Notes under the pieces: model-generated
What the model saw: only the letters and a program-made list of their open reading frames with translations
The model's database searches: none
Told to the model about the DNA's origin: nothing
Source: Natroniella sp046097105
GTDB taxonomy: Bacteria; Bacillota; Halanaerobiia; Halobacteroidales; Halobacteroidaceae
Length of the DNA stretch: 64,000 nt
Direction of reading: 5' to 3'
Assembly: GCF_046097105.1 (NCBI RefSeq)
Contig: NZ_CP175562.1
Coordinates: 2,170,001-2,234,000 of the forward strand
Program-made: the position numbers and the translations under genes
In this document: in pieces, positions 1-8,191 of the stretch
Layout of the letters: each line of letters starts with the position of its first letter
Numbering within the stretch: the first letter of the stretch is position 1

Positions 1-1869
1 ACCATCACTCAAAATAGCAAAAAAATTACCATCTTTTCGCCTAAAAAAGGTGTAATTATCTCCCGAGACATCACCTTGCTGACTTAAAGTAGCTACTCCA
101 CCTTGAAAATCATATTTGCTATCAGGCATAAATTGACAAGTACAATTAGACTTATCAATTTGATATCCACACTCACTCCATCCTAAACTTAAATTATGAT
201 CTAGTCTACTATTTAATAGAGGAATCATCTGCTTTGTACATTCTTGACTTCCATTACAGCTTTGTTTTGTAATAGTAATTTCTAGTTCTTCATCATTATA
301 ATTAGTAGTTAAAACTTCGTTAACCAAAATTCCATTATCCTTTAATAAAGAAAAGATATCGTTTTCTAACTCTTCATCTTCTTCTACCTTAATTGTTAAA
401 TTCTTCGTTAATTGATCAACAACATTAGACATCCCCGTTAACTGTTTCAGCAAAAGCTCTTCCCTGCTCTTTATTCTATCTTTCCAATAACTATTTAATT
501 CATTCATTTTGATAAACTGATTAATTTCAGTAACCAACTTAATCTTTCTTACACAATCTGTCTTCATCTGTTCTTTTAAATCATCCACTAACAATTCACC
601 TTTATCTTCACCAAGGATCAATATATCAAATAATGAATTATAAGTCTTATAAAAAGAATCCTGCCAACAAGACTTATACAATCCACATTGTTTACAGACC
701 TTATCTGTAATTATATCTAAAAAAACACCCAAATTACCTATACTATTTTGTTCTAATTTATTTTGACCAGTCTCAATTGATGAAAACATTTGAGCTAATT
801 CAGTAAAAATATTAGAAAAATCATTAATTCTTTCTTTGAAGAAAGTTTCTGATTTTTTATTTTTTAATTTTTTAGCACGTTTTTGTTTATTAATTAACTC
901 TTCAAAAGAAACAATAATTGACTTTGGGGTTACTAATAAAATAAAACCAGCAATCAACCCTTCTTGAGTCAAAGCTATAATATATCCAACTTCAGTAATA
1001 AATAATGTATAAATTATACTACTTAATAAAAAACCACTGATCACTCCTAATTTATTTTGCTTTTGAAAATTACCAGCAATTAAACCAGCTAAAGCATAGT
1101 TTCCTACCAACGGGGCCAATTCTAAATAAGAAATACTATAAATAAAACCAATTAAAACACCTATAACAGTTGCTAATTTAAATCCAGCAATTAAAGCAGT
1201 TAACATAATAGAATAAGAAGCAATTATTCTAGCTAAATTTATATTTCCAATCTGTTGAATAGATAGATCACTCATAAGTAGCCCAAAAGTTAAGCCTACT
1301 GCTAGTAAGCTTTTTACTACTAATTTATTCTCTCTTTCTATTAAAGTTAATAAGTTAGGAGTTAATCTTAATACTAGCAATGTAATTAAAGATATTAGTA
1401 AGACTTCAGAAAAGAAATTGACAATTATAGGTAAGGAAAAATCAAATATTAAATCAGGCATTCTAACTATTACAGAACTAACCCCAACTAAAAAAGTAAA
1501 AAACAAGACTCCTCTTTCACTTTTCTTTGAAAAATATCGGTTGCTAAATAATAATAATAAAATACTGGATATATATTTCAATCCACCCCAACCTAATTGA
1601 CTTGTATAACCAAGGCTGACTCCAAATAGAATAAAGGTTAACTTCTTTAAAGCTAATTCTCCTTTCTGCCATTGATAAAAAAAGATCGCTAAGTAACTGA
1701 CTCCAAAAGGCATTAAATCATTTAAAATAATTGCTCTCCCTAACAAAAAACCAATTAAAGCTAATGTAAAGTTAATAATTGGTGTTTTATCCTTTAAAAT
1801 AAAGTTGCCTTTTTTCTTATCTTGTAAGCTATCCTGTCGCTGATAAATAGGTAAGTCTAAACCTTTCAC
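1..1869 (-). CDS. spoIIE: Stage II sporulation protein E (partial, 3' end beyond window)
   Basis: SpoIIE is the membrane-bound PP2C phosphatase that dephosphorylates SpoIIAA and so activates sigma-F in the forespore; it also binds FtsZ at the polar septum. The reading frame is open for 623 codons from a GTG at 1869 (RBS AAGGGGG just upstream) to the window edge. Residues about 30-330 form a run of hydrophobic segments, the multi-spanning N-terminal domain. A central soluble region follows, with a Cys cluster (CKQCGLYKSC) typical of the family. The frame leaves the window at FFAILSDG, the first Asp-Gly motif of the PP2C domain, so most of the catalytic domain is missing here. Position next to tRNA genes and yabR/divIC matches B. 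subtilis. Confidence 0.95.
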   Translation of the reverse strand, partial: MKGLDLPIYQRQDSLQDKKKGNFILKDKTPIINFTLALIGFLLGRAIILNDLMPFGVSYLAIFFYQWQKGELALKKLTFILFGVSLGYTSQLGWGGLKYISSILLLLFSNRYFSKKSERGVLFFTFLVGVSSVIVRMPDLIFDFSLPIIVNFFSEVLLISLITLLVLRLTPNLLTLIERENKLVVKSLLAVGLTFGLLMSDLSIQQIGNINLARIIASYSIMLTALIAGFKLATVIGVLIGFIYSISYLELAPLVGNYALAGLIAGNFQKQNKLGVISGFLLSSIIYTLFITEVGYIIALTQEGLIAGFILLVTPKSIIVSFEELINKQKRAKKLKNKKSETFFKERINDFSNIFTELAQMFSSIETGQNKLEQNSIGNLGVFLDIITDKVCKQCGLYKSCWQDSFYKTYNSLFDILILGEDKGELLVDDLKEQMKTDCVRKIKLVTEINQFIKMNELNSYWKDRIKSREELLLKQLTGMSNVVDQLTKNLTIKVEEDEELENDIFSLLKDNGILVNEVLTTNYNDEELEITITKQSCNGSQECTKQMIPLLNSRLDHNLSLGWSECGYQIDKSNCTCQFMPDSKYDFQGGVATLSQQGDVSGDNYTFFRRKDGNFFAILSDG

Positions 1870-1915
1870 AATAATCCCCCTTGTCCAATTTACATTTTTT
1901 GTAAGGTCTAGATAT

Positions 1916-1949
1916 ATTATACACCTATTCTTAAGAATAATTTGTCGAA
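1916..1949 (-). promoter_or_regulatory. spoIIE promoter with Spo0A box
   Basis: On the minus strand a perfect -10 TATAAT lies at 1916-1921, about 47 bases before the spoIIE GTG. The normal -35 position reads CAAATT, not a sigma-A hexamer, but a perfect 0A box (TGTCGAA on the plus strand, 1943-1949) overlaps the -35 zone. This is the layout known for Spo0A-activated sigma-A promoters such as B. subtilis spoIIE. The match is seen; the regulation is inferred. Confidence 0.75.
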
Positions 1950-2080
1950 TAGCCAAACTAATCCTTCTAAAAATATTGACAAACATATACAAAAAAACAA
2001 AATCGAATTCAACAATAATTTATGGTAAATTAAGTGATTAAAAATAAATTTCTCAACAACTCTTCAAAAATTGTTTCCTA

Positions 2081-2132
2081 ATAAATAAAGAGAGAGTACT
2101 TCCCTCGAGGGAAGTACTCTCTCTTTATTTAT
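2081..2132. terminator. Perfect 52-bp palindrome, bidirectional terminator
   Basis: Two exact 26-base arms meet at CTCGAG with no loop, flanked by A/T-rich ends. It lies just after tRNA-Met and before the spoIIE promoter, where it would end the tRNA operon transcript and isolate spoIIE. Confidence 0.85.
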
Positions 2133-2154
2133 ATCGATTTATTAATTTCTTAGT

Positions 2155-2231
2155 TGGTAGCGGCGGAGGGACTTGAACCCCCGACTCTGCGGGTATGAAC
2201 CGCATGCTCTAGCCAACTGAGCTACACCGCC
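2155..2231 (-). tRNA. tRNA-Met (anticodon CAT)
   Basis: The minus strand folds as a full cloverleaf of 77 bases with encoded CCA. The acceptor GGCGGTG pairs with CGCCGCT (two G-T pairs), the anticodon loop is TTCATAC, and the T arm is GGGGG/CCCTC around TTCAAGT. CAT anticodons can also be tRNA-Ile2 (lysidine-modified); the first acceptor pair is not the initiator-type mismatch, so elongator Met is preferred. It is the last gene of a Leu-fMet-Met operon. Confidence 0.9.
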
Positions 2232-2237
2232 ATAGAA

Positions 2238-2324
2238 ATTTATTTAATATTTTACATTTAATATTGAGTAATTTTTAAGATCTTGAACTTAACTATTAGT
2301 TATTCAATATTAAATATTCATTGC
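2238..2324. repeat. Inverted-repeat element in tRNA spacer, copy 1
   Basis: The A/T-rich spacer between tRNA-Met and tRNA-fMet begins with a motif like TTTAATATTTTACATTTAA and ends with its approximate inverse (TTATTCAATATTAAATATTC). The other tRNA spacer (2499-2588) contains a related copy, so this looks like a small dispersed element rather than random A/T sequence. Confidence 0.5.
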
Positions 2325-2331
2325 TTTTAAC

Positions 2332-2410
2332 TTGGTTGCACTTCTGCAAGCACTACCATCATAAAATATTTTGGTTGCACTTCTGCAAGCACCACAATTA
2401 TAAACTATTT

Positions 2411-2417
<7 letters not shown>
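2332..2417. repeat. 39-bp tandem repeat derived from tRNA 3' end
   Basis: TTGGTTGC occurs at 2332, 2371 and 2410, exactly 39 bases apart. The first two units share TTGGTTGCACTTCTGCAAGC followed by similar A/T sequence. The third occurrence is the encoded GCAACCAA end of tRNA-fMet. The units therefore sit immediately downstream of that tRNA and mimic its CCA terminus. Confidence 0.7.
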
Positions 2418-2486
<69 letters not shown>

Positions 2487-2498
2487 ACAAAAGTTCAT

Positions 2499-2588
2499 TT
2501 AATATTTTATATCTAATATTAAATAATGAAAACCTAAAAAATTTAAATAATCTTGATTTTCAATTATTAAATATTCAATATTATTTAT
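2499..2588. repeat. Inverted-repeat element in tRNA spacer, copy 2
   Basis: Spacer between tRNA-fMet and tRNA-Leu. It begins TTTAATATTTTATATCTAAT and ends with the rough inverse (TTATTAAATATTCAATATTA), closely related to copy 1 at 2238-2324. Confidence 0.5.
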
Positions 2589-2603
2589 CTTCTGTTTTAA
2601 AGA

Positions 2604-2693
2604 TGGTGCCGGGGGTCGGACTCGAACCGACACGGGCACGAAAGTCCCATCGGATTTTAAGTCCGATGCGTCTGCCAATTCCGCCACCCCGGC
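2604..2693 (-). tRNA. tRNA-Leu (TAA)
   Basis: A 90-base tRNA with the long variable arm of class II tRNAs and encoded CCA. Acceptor GCCGGGG pairs with CCCCGGC; the anticodon loop CTTAAAA gives anticodon TAA. It is the first gene of the tRNA operon. Confidence 0.95.
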
Positions 2694-2729
2694 ATGTTTA
2701 AATTGTATATTTCCTAAGCGACAATTAGT

Positions 2730-2758
2730 ATTATAGTATATCATGGCCCTTCAGTCAA
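2730..2758 (-). promoter_or_regulatory. Sigma-A promoter of the tRNA operon
   Basis: Minus strand: -35 TTGACT (2753-2758), 17-base spacer, -10 TATAAT (2730-2735), about 37 bases upstream of tRNA-Leu. Near-perfect housekeeping promoter. Confidence 0.85.
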
Positions 2759-2841
2759 TTGATTAAATCACCCATTATAGCTGATTACATTTGTTTAACA
2801 CGTCTTTACTTCTGTATACTCCTTTAAAACCTAATGTTCGA

Positions 2842-3720
2842 TTAAATATGTTTTTTGATGATTCCCTCTAAAACCCCTGCTTCACTAACTTGAATTTGCT
2901 CTGAATCAGTCTCCTCCATTATTTTCAAAAGAATAATTATTCCTGGTAATATTATATCAGCCCGTTTGGGTTGTAACCCCGGTACTTTTTTTCTCTCTAT
3001 TAGAGATAAACTGGCTAACTTATTAAATATTCTTTTTATGGAATTCCTAGTTAAAAAATAACCATCTACCTTCTTTCGATTATAAGAATCTAGTTCCAAC
3101 TCAATTGCCACTAAGGTAGTTATTGTACCACCTACTCCCAATAATTGCGAATTTTTTCTCTTATCAATATTTTCTTTTATCATTCTTTCTGCTAACAAAT
3201 TCATTTTGGTAAAATCATCATCATATCTTTCTGTCAAGCGTACTGCCCCTAAATTTATACTTATATATTCTTCTAATTTATTCTTCGCTCCATAAATGAA
3301 TTCAGTACTCCCTCCTCCAATATCAACTGCTAAAACTTGCTCCTCTAATTTAGAAATTGAAGAAGTAATCCCTAAGTAAGATAATCTAGCTTCTTCCTTC
3401 CCACTAACAACTTTGATCTCAAAACCAACTTCTTCCTTAACTCGTTGCAAAAATTCTTGTTGGTTAATAGCATCCCTAACCGCACTTGTAGCTACTACAT
3501 AAGAGGCTGCATTAAATTGCTTAATAACCTTTTGATAACTTTTAAGCACTCCAATAGTTCGCTCAATCGCATCATGGTTAAGATAACTATTTTGATAACT
3601 ACCTGCTCCTAAACGAGGGGTTTCTAACCTACTAGCTAATCTCTTTAATTGCTGACTCTTTTCTTCTGCAATTAATAACCTTACAGAGTTAGTCCCGATA
3701 TCAATTGCTGCTATTGACAA
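2842..3720 (-). CDS. Ppx/GppA-family phosphatase
   Basis: A member of the exopolyphosphatase / guanosine pentaphosphate phosphohydrolase family, which hydrolyses polyphosphate or pppGpp and so touches phosphate storage and the stringent response. The ASKHA fold shows in the N-terminal phosphate-binding motif IDIGTNSVRLLI and the second motif DIGGGSTE near residue 130. About 292 residues means the short form without the HD domain. I place the start at TTG 3720, seven bases after a strong GGAGG. A longer frame reaches ATG 3756 but would overlap the upstream DUF501 gene and has no RBS. The pair DUF501-ppx is a recurrent neighbourhood. Which of the two substrates it uses cannot be told from sequence. 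Confidence 0.88.
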   Translation of the reverse strand: MSIAAIDIGTNSVRLLIAEEKSQQLKRLASRLETPRLGAGSYQNSYLNHDAIERTIGVLKSYQKVIKQFNAASYVVATSAVRDAINQQEFLQRVKEEVGFEIKVVSGKEEARLSYLGITSSISKLEEQVLAVDIGGGSTEFIYGAKNKLEEYISINLGAVRLTERYDDDFTKMNLLAERMIKENIDKRKNSQLLGVGGTITTLVAIELELDSYNRKKVDGYFLTRNSIKRIFNKLASLSLIERKKVPGLQPKRADIILPGIIILLKIMEETDSEQIQVSEAGVLEGIIKKHI

Positions 3721-3722
3721 TT

Positions 3723-4289
3723 TTATTCCTCCTCTCCTATACACTTCGAAGAACAATCTTTTGAATCTAAAGTGCCAAATCTATCTTGTAATAAATCATC
3801 TACTATTTGACCTACTGGATTGATCGAATCAACTAGATAATGGGCATAGTGCGTGTGTAAACATTTAATTCCTCCAAAATCCATAATCCCTCCTACTCCA
3901 GATCTCTTTAAAACATTAAATTGACCTTCATTTTCTTCTTTTAATCTAGCTAATAGTTGTTGATCAGCTAATTCTACCCTCTGCTTTGCATAATTTTGAT
4001 GGGCTTGTTTTAATTTATCTGCTAACTTTTGATCTGATTTAATCTTTTTTTGAACCTTCTGAACCATTCCCTCGCCCTCTAACCTACCAATTCTATAATT
4101 TAATTCAGAACATGTTAGCCAAAATGTTGTAGGAAAGATTCCAAAACTATCACCTTTGACCAAAATAGGTTTTGTAATAATAACTTGAGGGCAACCAGCT
4201 GCACATTGCTTAGCAATCTCAGCAACATTCCTTGGCTCTCTTCCTAGTTGTTTAGTTAAAATTTTTAATTGCTTTTGAGTTAATTTCAT
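3723..4289 (-). CDS. DUF501 family protein
   Basis: A 188-residue protein of the DUF501 family, of unknown biochemical role. Seen: an N-terminal lysine-rich helix, a Cys motif CAAGCPQV near residue 28-35, the family block FPTTFWLTCSELNYRIGRLE near residue 52-71, a charged helical middle, and a C-terminal block with LHTHYAHYL and three late cysteines. It is followed directly by the Ppx/GppA gene and almost certainly co-transcribed with it; DUF501 genes sit beside ppx in many bacteria. The Cys and His residues could bind a metal, but that is only a guess. Confidence 0.8.
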   Translation of the reverse strand: MKLTQKQLKILTKQLGREPRNVAEIAKQCAAGCPQVIITKPILVKGDSFGIFPTTFWLTCSELNYRIGRLEGEGMVQKVQKKIKSDQKLADKLKQAHQNYAKQRVELADQQLLARLKEENEGQFNVLKRSGVGGIMDFGGIKCLHTHYAHYLVDSINPVGQIVDDLLQDRFGTLDSKDCSSKCIGEEE

Positions 4290-4318
4290 CTTCTTTGACT
4301 CCTTTCAAATATAAAGAA

Positions 4319-4344
4319 ACACCCTCAAATAAATTTGAGGGTGT
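4319..4344 (-). terminator. Rho-independent terminator after yabR-like gene
   Basis: Perfect 12-bp stem ACACCCTCAAAT/ATTTGAGGGTGT with a two-base loop, followed on the minus strand by GTTTCTTTAT. It closes the yabP-to-yabR transcript. Confidence 0.8.
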
Positions 4345-4378
4345 ATATATTAACACTTAGCCTAATTTATAATTTATA

Positions 4379-4744
4379 TTAACGACTTTGACCGCTTCTT
4401 TTTTCCAAACTACGTCTCAGGTCTTGTTGTCGTTGTTCACTTTCTTTCATAAAATCAGATAGCCTATCTTCAAAAGACTTCTTAGGAACTGTTTTAAACT
4501 TCTTCTTTTTATTGTCTAATTGCTTAATGGATAAACCAATCTTTCCATCATCATCAATAGAAATAACCTTAACTTTGATCTTTTCTTTCATTTTTAAGTA
4601 ATTGCTAACATCTTTAACATAAGTATCAGCTACTTCAGAGATATGAACTAGACCAGTTTCACCTCCATCTAATTCAATAAATGCCCCAAAGTTTGTAATA
4701 CCTGTTACTACCCCTTCTACAGTAGATCCAACCTCAATTGACAT
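4379..4744 (-). CDS. S1-domain RNA-binding protein (YabR-like)
   Basis: A 121-residue protein with one S1 RNA-binding domain at residues about 1-70 (VGSTVEGVVTGITNFGAFIE, then GLVHISEVADTYV and KVKVISIDDDGKIGLSIKQ), followed by a basic, charged tail rich in Lys, Arg and Gln. It matches B. subtilis YabR in size and location, between divIC and spoIIE. Start chosen at ATG 4744, which follows GAGGAGG; a longer frame starting at 4765 would put the RBS inside the coding region. The tail and S1 fold suggest RNA or ribosome binding; the exact role is not known. Confidence 0.88.
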   Translation of the reverse strand: MSIEVGSTVEGVVTGITNFGAFIELDGGETGLVHISEVADTYVKDVSNYLKMKEKIKVKVISIDDDGKIGLSIKQLDNKKKKFKTVPKKSFEDRLSDFMKESEQRQQDLRRSLEKRSGQSR

Positions 4745-4835
4745 ACTTAAAAAATTCCTCCTCATAAAATTTTATATGTGAACCCTCACATTAATATTTC
4801 ATATTATACACTATATTTTAAGTTGTGTCAAATAA

Positions 4836-6992
4836 TTAAAAATCCATGGTTAATGATATTCGGCCTCTAGAAGAATCTATCTCTAAGATTTTAACCTGAA
4901 CATTATCTCCTATTGTAACAATCTCTAGTGGATCAGTTACATACTGATCACTAAGTTCAGAAATATGTACTAAACCATCTTCTTTAACTCCTATATCCAC
5001 AAAAGCTCCAAAATCAACTACATTTCGCACAGTACCAGATAGTATCATATCTGATTTTAAGTCTTCTATCGCTAAAACTTCTTCCCTAAAAATTGGTTTA
5101 GGCAACTTATCTCTAGGATCACGTCCCGGTTTTAATAAAGATTCTTTTATATCTATTAATGTGGGTAAACCAACTTCCAACTCTTCACTTATATCAATAA
5201 GGGTGGAATCTTTTAAAGACTGCTTTAATTCTTTTGAAGCTGATTTATCACTTAGATCTTGAAGTTCAAAGTTGAATTTTTGCAATAATTCTTCTGCTAT
5301 TTGATAAGACTCAGGATGAATAGCAGTTCCATCTAAATGATTTGTTCCATCCTTAATTCTCAAAAAACCTGCTGCTTGAGTAAAGGTCTTTGGTCCTAAC
5401 CGATAGACTTCTTTTAACTCCTCTCTATTTTTAAACCCTTCATTTTCCTCTCTATATTCAATAATATTCTCAGCTACTCCAGAATTAATACCTGCTACAT
5501 ACGCTAATAATGCACTAGAAGCAGAGTTTAAGTCAACCCCTACATAATTAACAACCGACTCTATAACTGTCTCTAATGCTCCTTCTAAACGAGACTGGCT
5601 AATATCATGCTGATACATTCCAACTCCAATATGCTTAGGATTAATTTTTACTAGTTCGGCTAAGGGATCTTGTAACCTCCTCCCAATTGAAATAGCACCA
5701 CGCATTGCAACATCCAACTCTGGAAATTCAACTCCTGCTAATTTAGAGGCAGAGTAGACAGAGGCTCCTGCTTCATTAACAATAATATATTTCAAATCTA
5801 TCTTTAATTCTTGAATTAATTCTGTTACTAACTTCTCCGTTTCTCGACAAGCAGTTCCATTCCCAATAGCGATTATATTTATTTGATATTGATTGATTAA
5901 ATCAATCAATATCTCTTTTGCTTTTTTCTTATTATTTTGTGGTGCATGAGGATAAATAGTCTCTGTTATTAACAGTTCACCAAATCGATCAAGTACTGCT
6001 ACCTTACAACCAGTTCTAAATGCCGGATCAAGTGCCAATACTTTTTTATTTTTTAACGGAGGCTGTAATAACAAATTTCTTAAGTTTTCACTAAATACAT
6101 TAATTGCATGTTCTTCAGCTTGATCTGTCAAATAATTTCTAATCTCTCTTTCAATTGCTGGGCCAATCAAGCGATAATAAGAATCCTCAATAGCTAATTT
6201 CAACTCTTCTTCAAAAATCGAATCTCCAATTATAAACTCATTCTCTAACTTATTAATGATCTTCTCATCTTGTGAAATCACTTTAACCTGTAAGATATCT
6301 TCCTTCTCTCCTCGGTTAAGAGCTAATACTCGATAGGGAGGTACCTTTTGAACCTGCTCTTGATAATCATAATAGATTTCATAGTCACTTTCTTCTTCCT
6401 CCCCCTTATTTTTAGACATTAATTGCCCCTCATGCAAAGTTATTTGCCGGGCCAACCTCCTACTACTAGCTTGATCAGCAACATATTCTGCTACAATATC
6501 ACGTACTCCTGCTAAAACATCCTCTAAAGTATTTAAATCTTGCTCAGAGTTTAAATACTCAAGACAAACTTCTTCACTAGAACCAGACTTTATCTCTTGT
6601 GCTAAAAAATCTTTAGCTAATGGCTCTAAACCTTTTTCCTTAGCTATCGTAGCCCTTGTTCTTCTTTTAGGACGATAAGGGCGATAGATATCATCTAACT
6701 CCTGTAACTTAGTAGCTTGATTAATTTGAGCCTCTAACTCAGTAGTTAATTTATCTTGATTAGCAATTGAGTTAGCAATCTCTTTTTTTCTCTTCTGCAG
6801 CCTTTCTAAATATTCCCACCTTGATTTCAACTTCCTCAAAGTTATTTCATCTAACTTGCCAGTTGCTTCTTTTCTATAACGAGCTATAAAAGGAATAGTA
6901 TTTCCTTTCTCTAACAACTTAATAGTCCGTTTAACTTGTCCAATTTCCAAATTTAATTCTACAGCCAATTGTTTTTCTAAATTGAATTTCAC
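4836..6992 (-). CDS. tex: Tex-family RNA-binding transcription accessory protein
   Basis: A 718-residue Tex/YhgF protein, the full family length. Order of domains: helical Tex N-terminal region (residues 1-200, with FIARYRKEATGKLDE near residue 35), YqgF/RNase H-like domain (VLALDPAFRTGCKVAVLD near 325), helix-hairpin-helix repeats (AELVKINPKHIGVGMYQHD, NIIEYREENEGFKNREEL), and a C-terminal S1 domain (DGLVHISELSDQYV) ending at about 718. Tex proteins bind structured RNA/DNA and affect transcription and stress tolerance. Here the gene is inserted between divIC and the yabR-like gene, both of which are S1/cell-division neighbours in the conserved order. Confidence 0.95.
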   Translation of the reverse strand: MKFNLEKQLAVELNLEIGQVKRTIKLLEKGNTIPFIARYRKEATGKLDEITLRKLKSRWEYLERLQKRKKEIANSIANQDKLTTELEAQINQATKLQELDDIYRPYRPKRRTRATIAKEKGLEPLAKDFLAQEIKSGSSEEVCLEYLNSEQDLNTLEDVLAGVRDIVAEYVADQASSRRLARQITLHEGQLMSKNKGEEEESDYEIYYDYQEQVQKVPPYRVLALNRGEKEDILQVKVISQDEKIINKLENEFIIGDSIFEEELKLAIEDSYYRLIGPAIEREIRNYLTDQAEEHAINVFSENLRNLLLQPPLKNKKVLALDPAFRTGCKVAVLDRFGELLITETIYPHAPQNNKKKAKEILIDLINQYQINIIAIGNGTACRETEKLVTELIQELKIDLKYIIVNEAGASVYSASKLAGVEFPELDVAMRGAISIGRRLQDPLAELVKINPKHIGVGMYQHDISQSRLEGALETVIESVVNYVGVDLNSASSALLAYVAGINSGVAENIIEYREENEGFKNREELKEVYRLGPKTFTQAAGFLRIKDGTNHLDGTAIHPESYQIAEELLQKFNFELQDLSDKSASKELKQSLKDSTLIDISEELEVGLPTLIDIKESLLKPGRDPRDKLPKPIFREEVLAIEDLKSDMILSGTVRNVVDFGAFVDIGVKEDGLVHISELSDQYVTDPLEIVTIGDNVQVKILEIDSSRGRISLTMDF

Positions 6993-7011
6993 TTATTTCC
7001 CTCCTAGCTTC

Positions 7012-7299
7012 TCAATCATCTATAATAATATATAATATTTCCCCTTCTTCTACCAATCCTAATTCATTTCTAGCTACCTGTTTTATAAACTCTCTTGAAT
7101 TAACGTGCTCAATCTGTTTCTCAAGTTCTCTTTTATTAAGATTAACTTCCTCAATTTCTTCTTCAATGTTTACAATCTTTTCTTTTAACCTCTTTTGCTC
7201 TAAACTACCTTGATAGAAATTAAAGATGCTTCCAACTAAAAAAAATAACCCTCCAATTAAAACTATCACTTTAAATAATCTAGCTTTAATGGCTTTCAT
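7012..7299 (-). CDS. divIC: Septum formation initiator (DivIC/FtsB family)
   Basis: A 95-residue bitopic protein: short basic N-terminus, one transmembrane helix at residues about 10-30 (VIVLIGGLFFLVGSIFNF), then a long coiled coil (residues 33-70) and the conserved C-terminal block EFIKQVARNELGLVEEGE. DivIC forms a complex with FtsL and DivIB at the division septum. The position directly after yabQ is the same as in B. subtilis, which supports DivIC rather than FtsL. Confidence 0.9.
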   Translation of the reverse strand: MKAIKARLFKVIVLIGGLFFLVGSIFNFYQGSLEQKRLKEKIVNIEEEIEEVNLNKRELEKQIEHVNSREFIKQVARNELGLVEEGEILYIIIDD

Positions 7300-7375
7300 T
7301 ACTTCACCTCTCTATCTAATCCTTTAATTAATACTTTTATTTATATTCTAGATTAAAAATATTTTATCCTGCAAA

Positions 7376-7792
7376 CTATCTTTTAAATACCTTCTTTAAC
7401 TTTTCTTTAATTCCTATCAGGATTAAATTCAATCTATCATAAACTAATAACATTATTCTTTTTATTTGATAATAAATTATCTTAATAGTTCTAACTACTC
7501 GCTGTAAAAAACTAATAATATACTTACTGATCGTTAAATAATAAATTACTTCTCCACTAATTACCCCTATAAATATATATAGTCTAACCTGCCCTTGATT
7601 ACTATAAATCAAACCTAAAAATACAAATAATGTAACTGCCAGGGAAAATAATAGGTCAAATAAGTCAGTAGTAATTCTACCTAATTGAAAATTTCCTCTA
7701 ATGACACGATAAAAATCAAAAAAAAACCCAATGATCAACCCTACTATCATCATATTTACAAAAGTAAACACTTGTAATCTCAACGAAACCAT
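7376..7792 (-). CDS. yabQ: Spore cortex biosynthesis protein YabQ
   Basis: A 138-residue membrane protein with about four hydrophobic helices in the first 95 residues (FVNMMIVGLIIGFFFDFYRV; LFDLLFSLAVTLFVFLGLIY; IFIGVISGEVIYYLTI), then a basic C-terminal tail. YabQ is a sigma-E-controlled integral membrane protein needed for cortex formation. The FFFDFYRV motif and the yabP-yabQ-divIC order make the assignment secure. Confidence 0.9.
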   Translation of the reverse strand: MVSLRLQVFTFVNMMIVGLIIGFFFDFYRVIRGNFQLGRITTDLFDLLFSLAVTLFVFLGLIYSNQGQVRLYIFIGVISGEVIYYLTISKYIISFLQRVVRTIKIIYYQIKRIMLLVYDRLNLILIGIKEKLKKVFKR

Positions 7793-7815
7793 AATCTTTT
7801 CCTCCTAAGATTGAA

Positions 7816-8085
7816 CTATTTAAATAATCGTTTAATAACCCCTCCTTTATTCAACTCTTGGTCATACTTTAACTCTATGATATAACCATCTACACTTAAT
7901 TTTGAACTATCTAGATCAAGTTGATTGATATGTAACTCTTCTCCAATAATTACTAGACTTCCTAAATTAGTTTCTAATAATATCTTAGTTTCATTAAAAT
8001 TAATAACGTCCACTACTCCAGTTAATTTTAATAACCTACGATCAACCAACTCTAGTTTTTGATCATTACTACTGCTTTCTGTCAT
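7816..8085 (-). CDS. yabP: Sporulation protein YabP
   Basis: An 89-residue YabP/YqfC-family protein. The signature RRLLKLTGVVDVINFNETKI and the late ELHINQLDLDS are visible. YabP is made in the mother cell early in sporulation and is needed for cortex assembly. It starts the yabP-yabQ-divIC-tex-yabR run on the minus strand. B. subtilis has yabO (S4 domain) just before it; no such gene is present here, where lrgB lies instead. Confidence 0.9.
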   Translation of the reverse strand: MTESSSNDQKLELVDRRLLKLTGVVDVINFNETKILLETNLGSLVIIGEELHINQLDLDSSKLSVDGYIIELKYDQELNKGGVIKRLFK

Positions 8086-8142
8086 CTTCTCCCTCCTCTC
8101 TCACTCAATATTTATGTTGCTAATAATGGTTCTATTCAAAAA

Positions 8143-8170
8143 AATAAAGTTACCTTTCGGTAACTTTATT
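8143..8170 (-). terminator. Terminator after lrgB
   Basis: Stem AATAAAGTTACC/GGTAACTTTATT around TTTC, followed on the minus strand by a run of seven T. It separates lrgAB from yabP. Confidence 0.85.
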
Positions 8171-8191
8171 TCAAGTAAAAATTTTGAAGTT

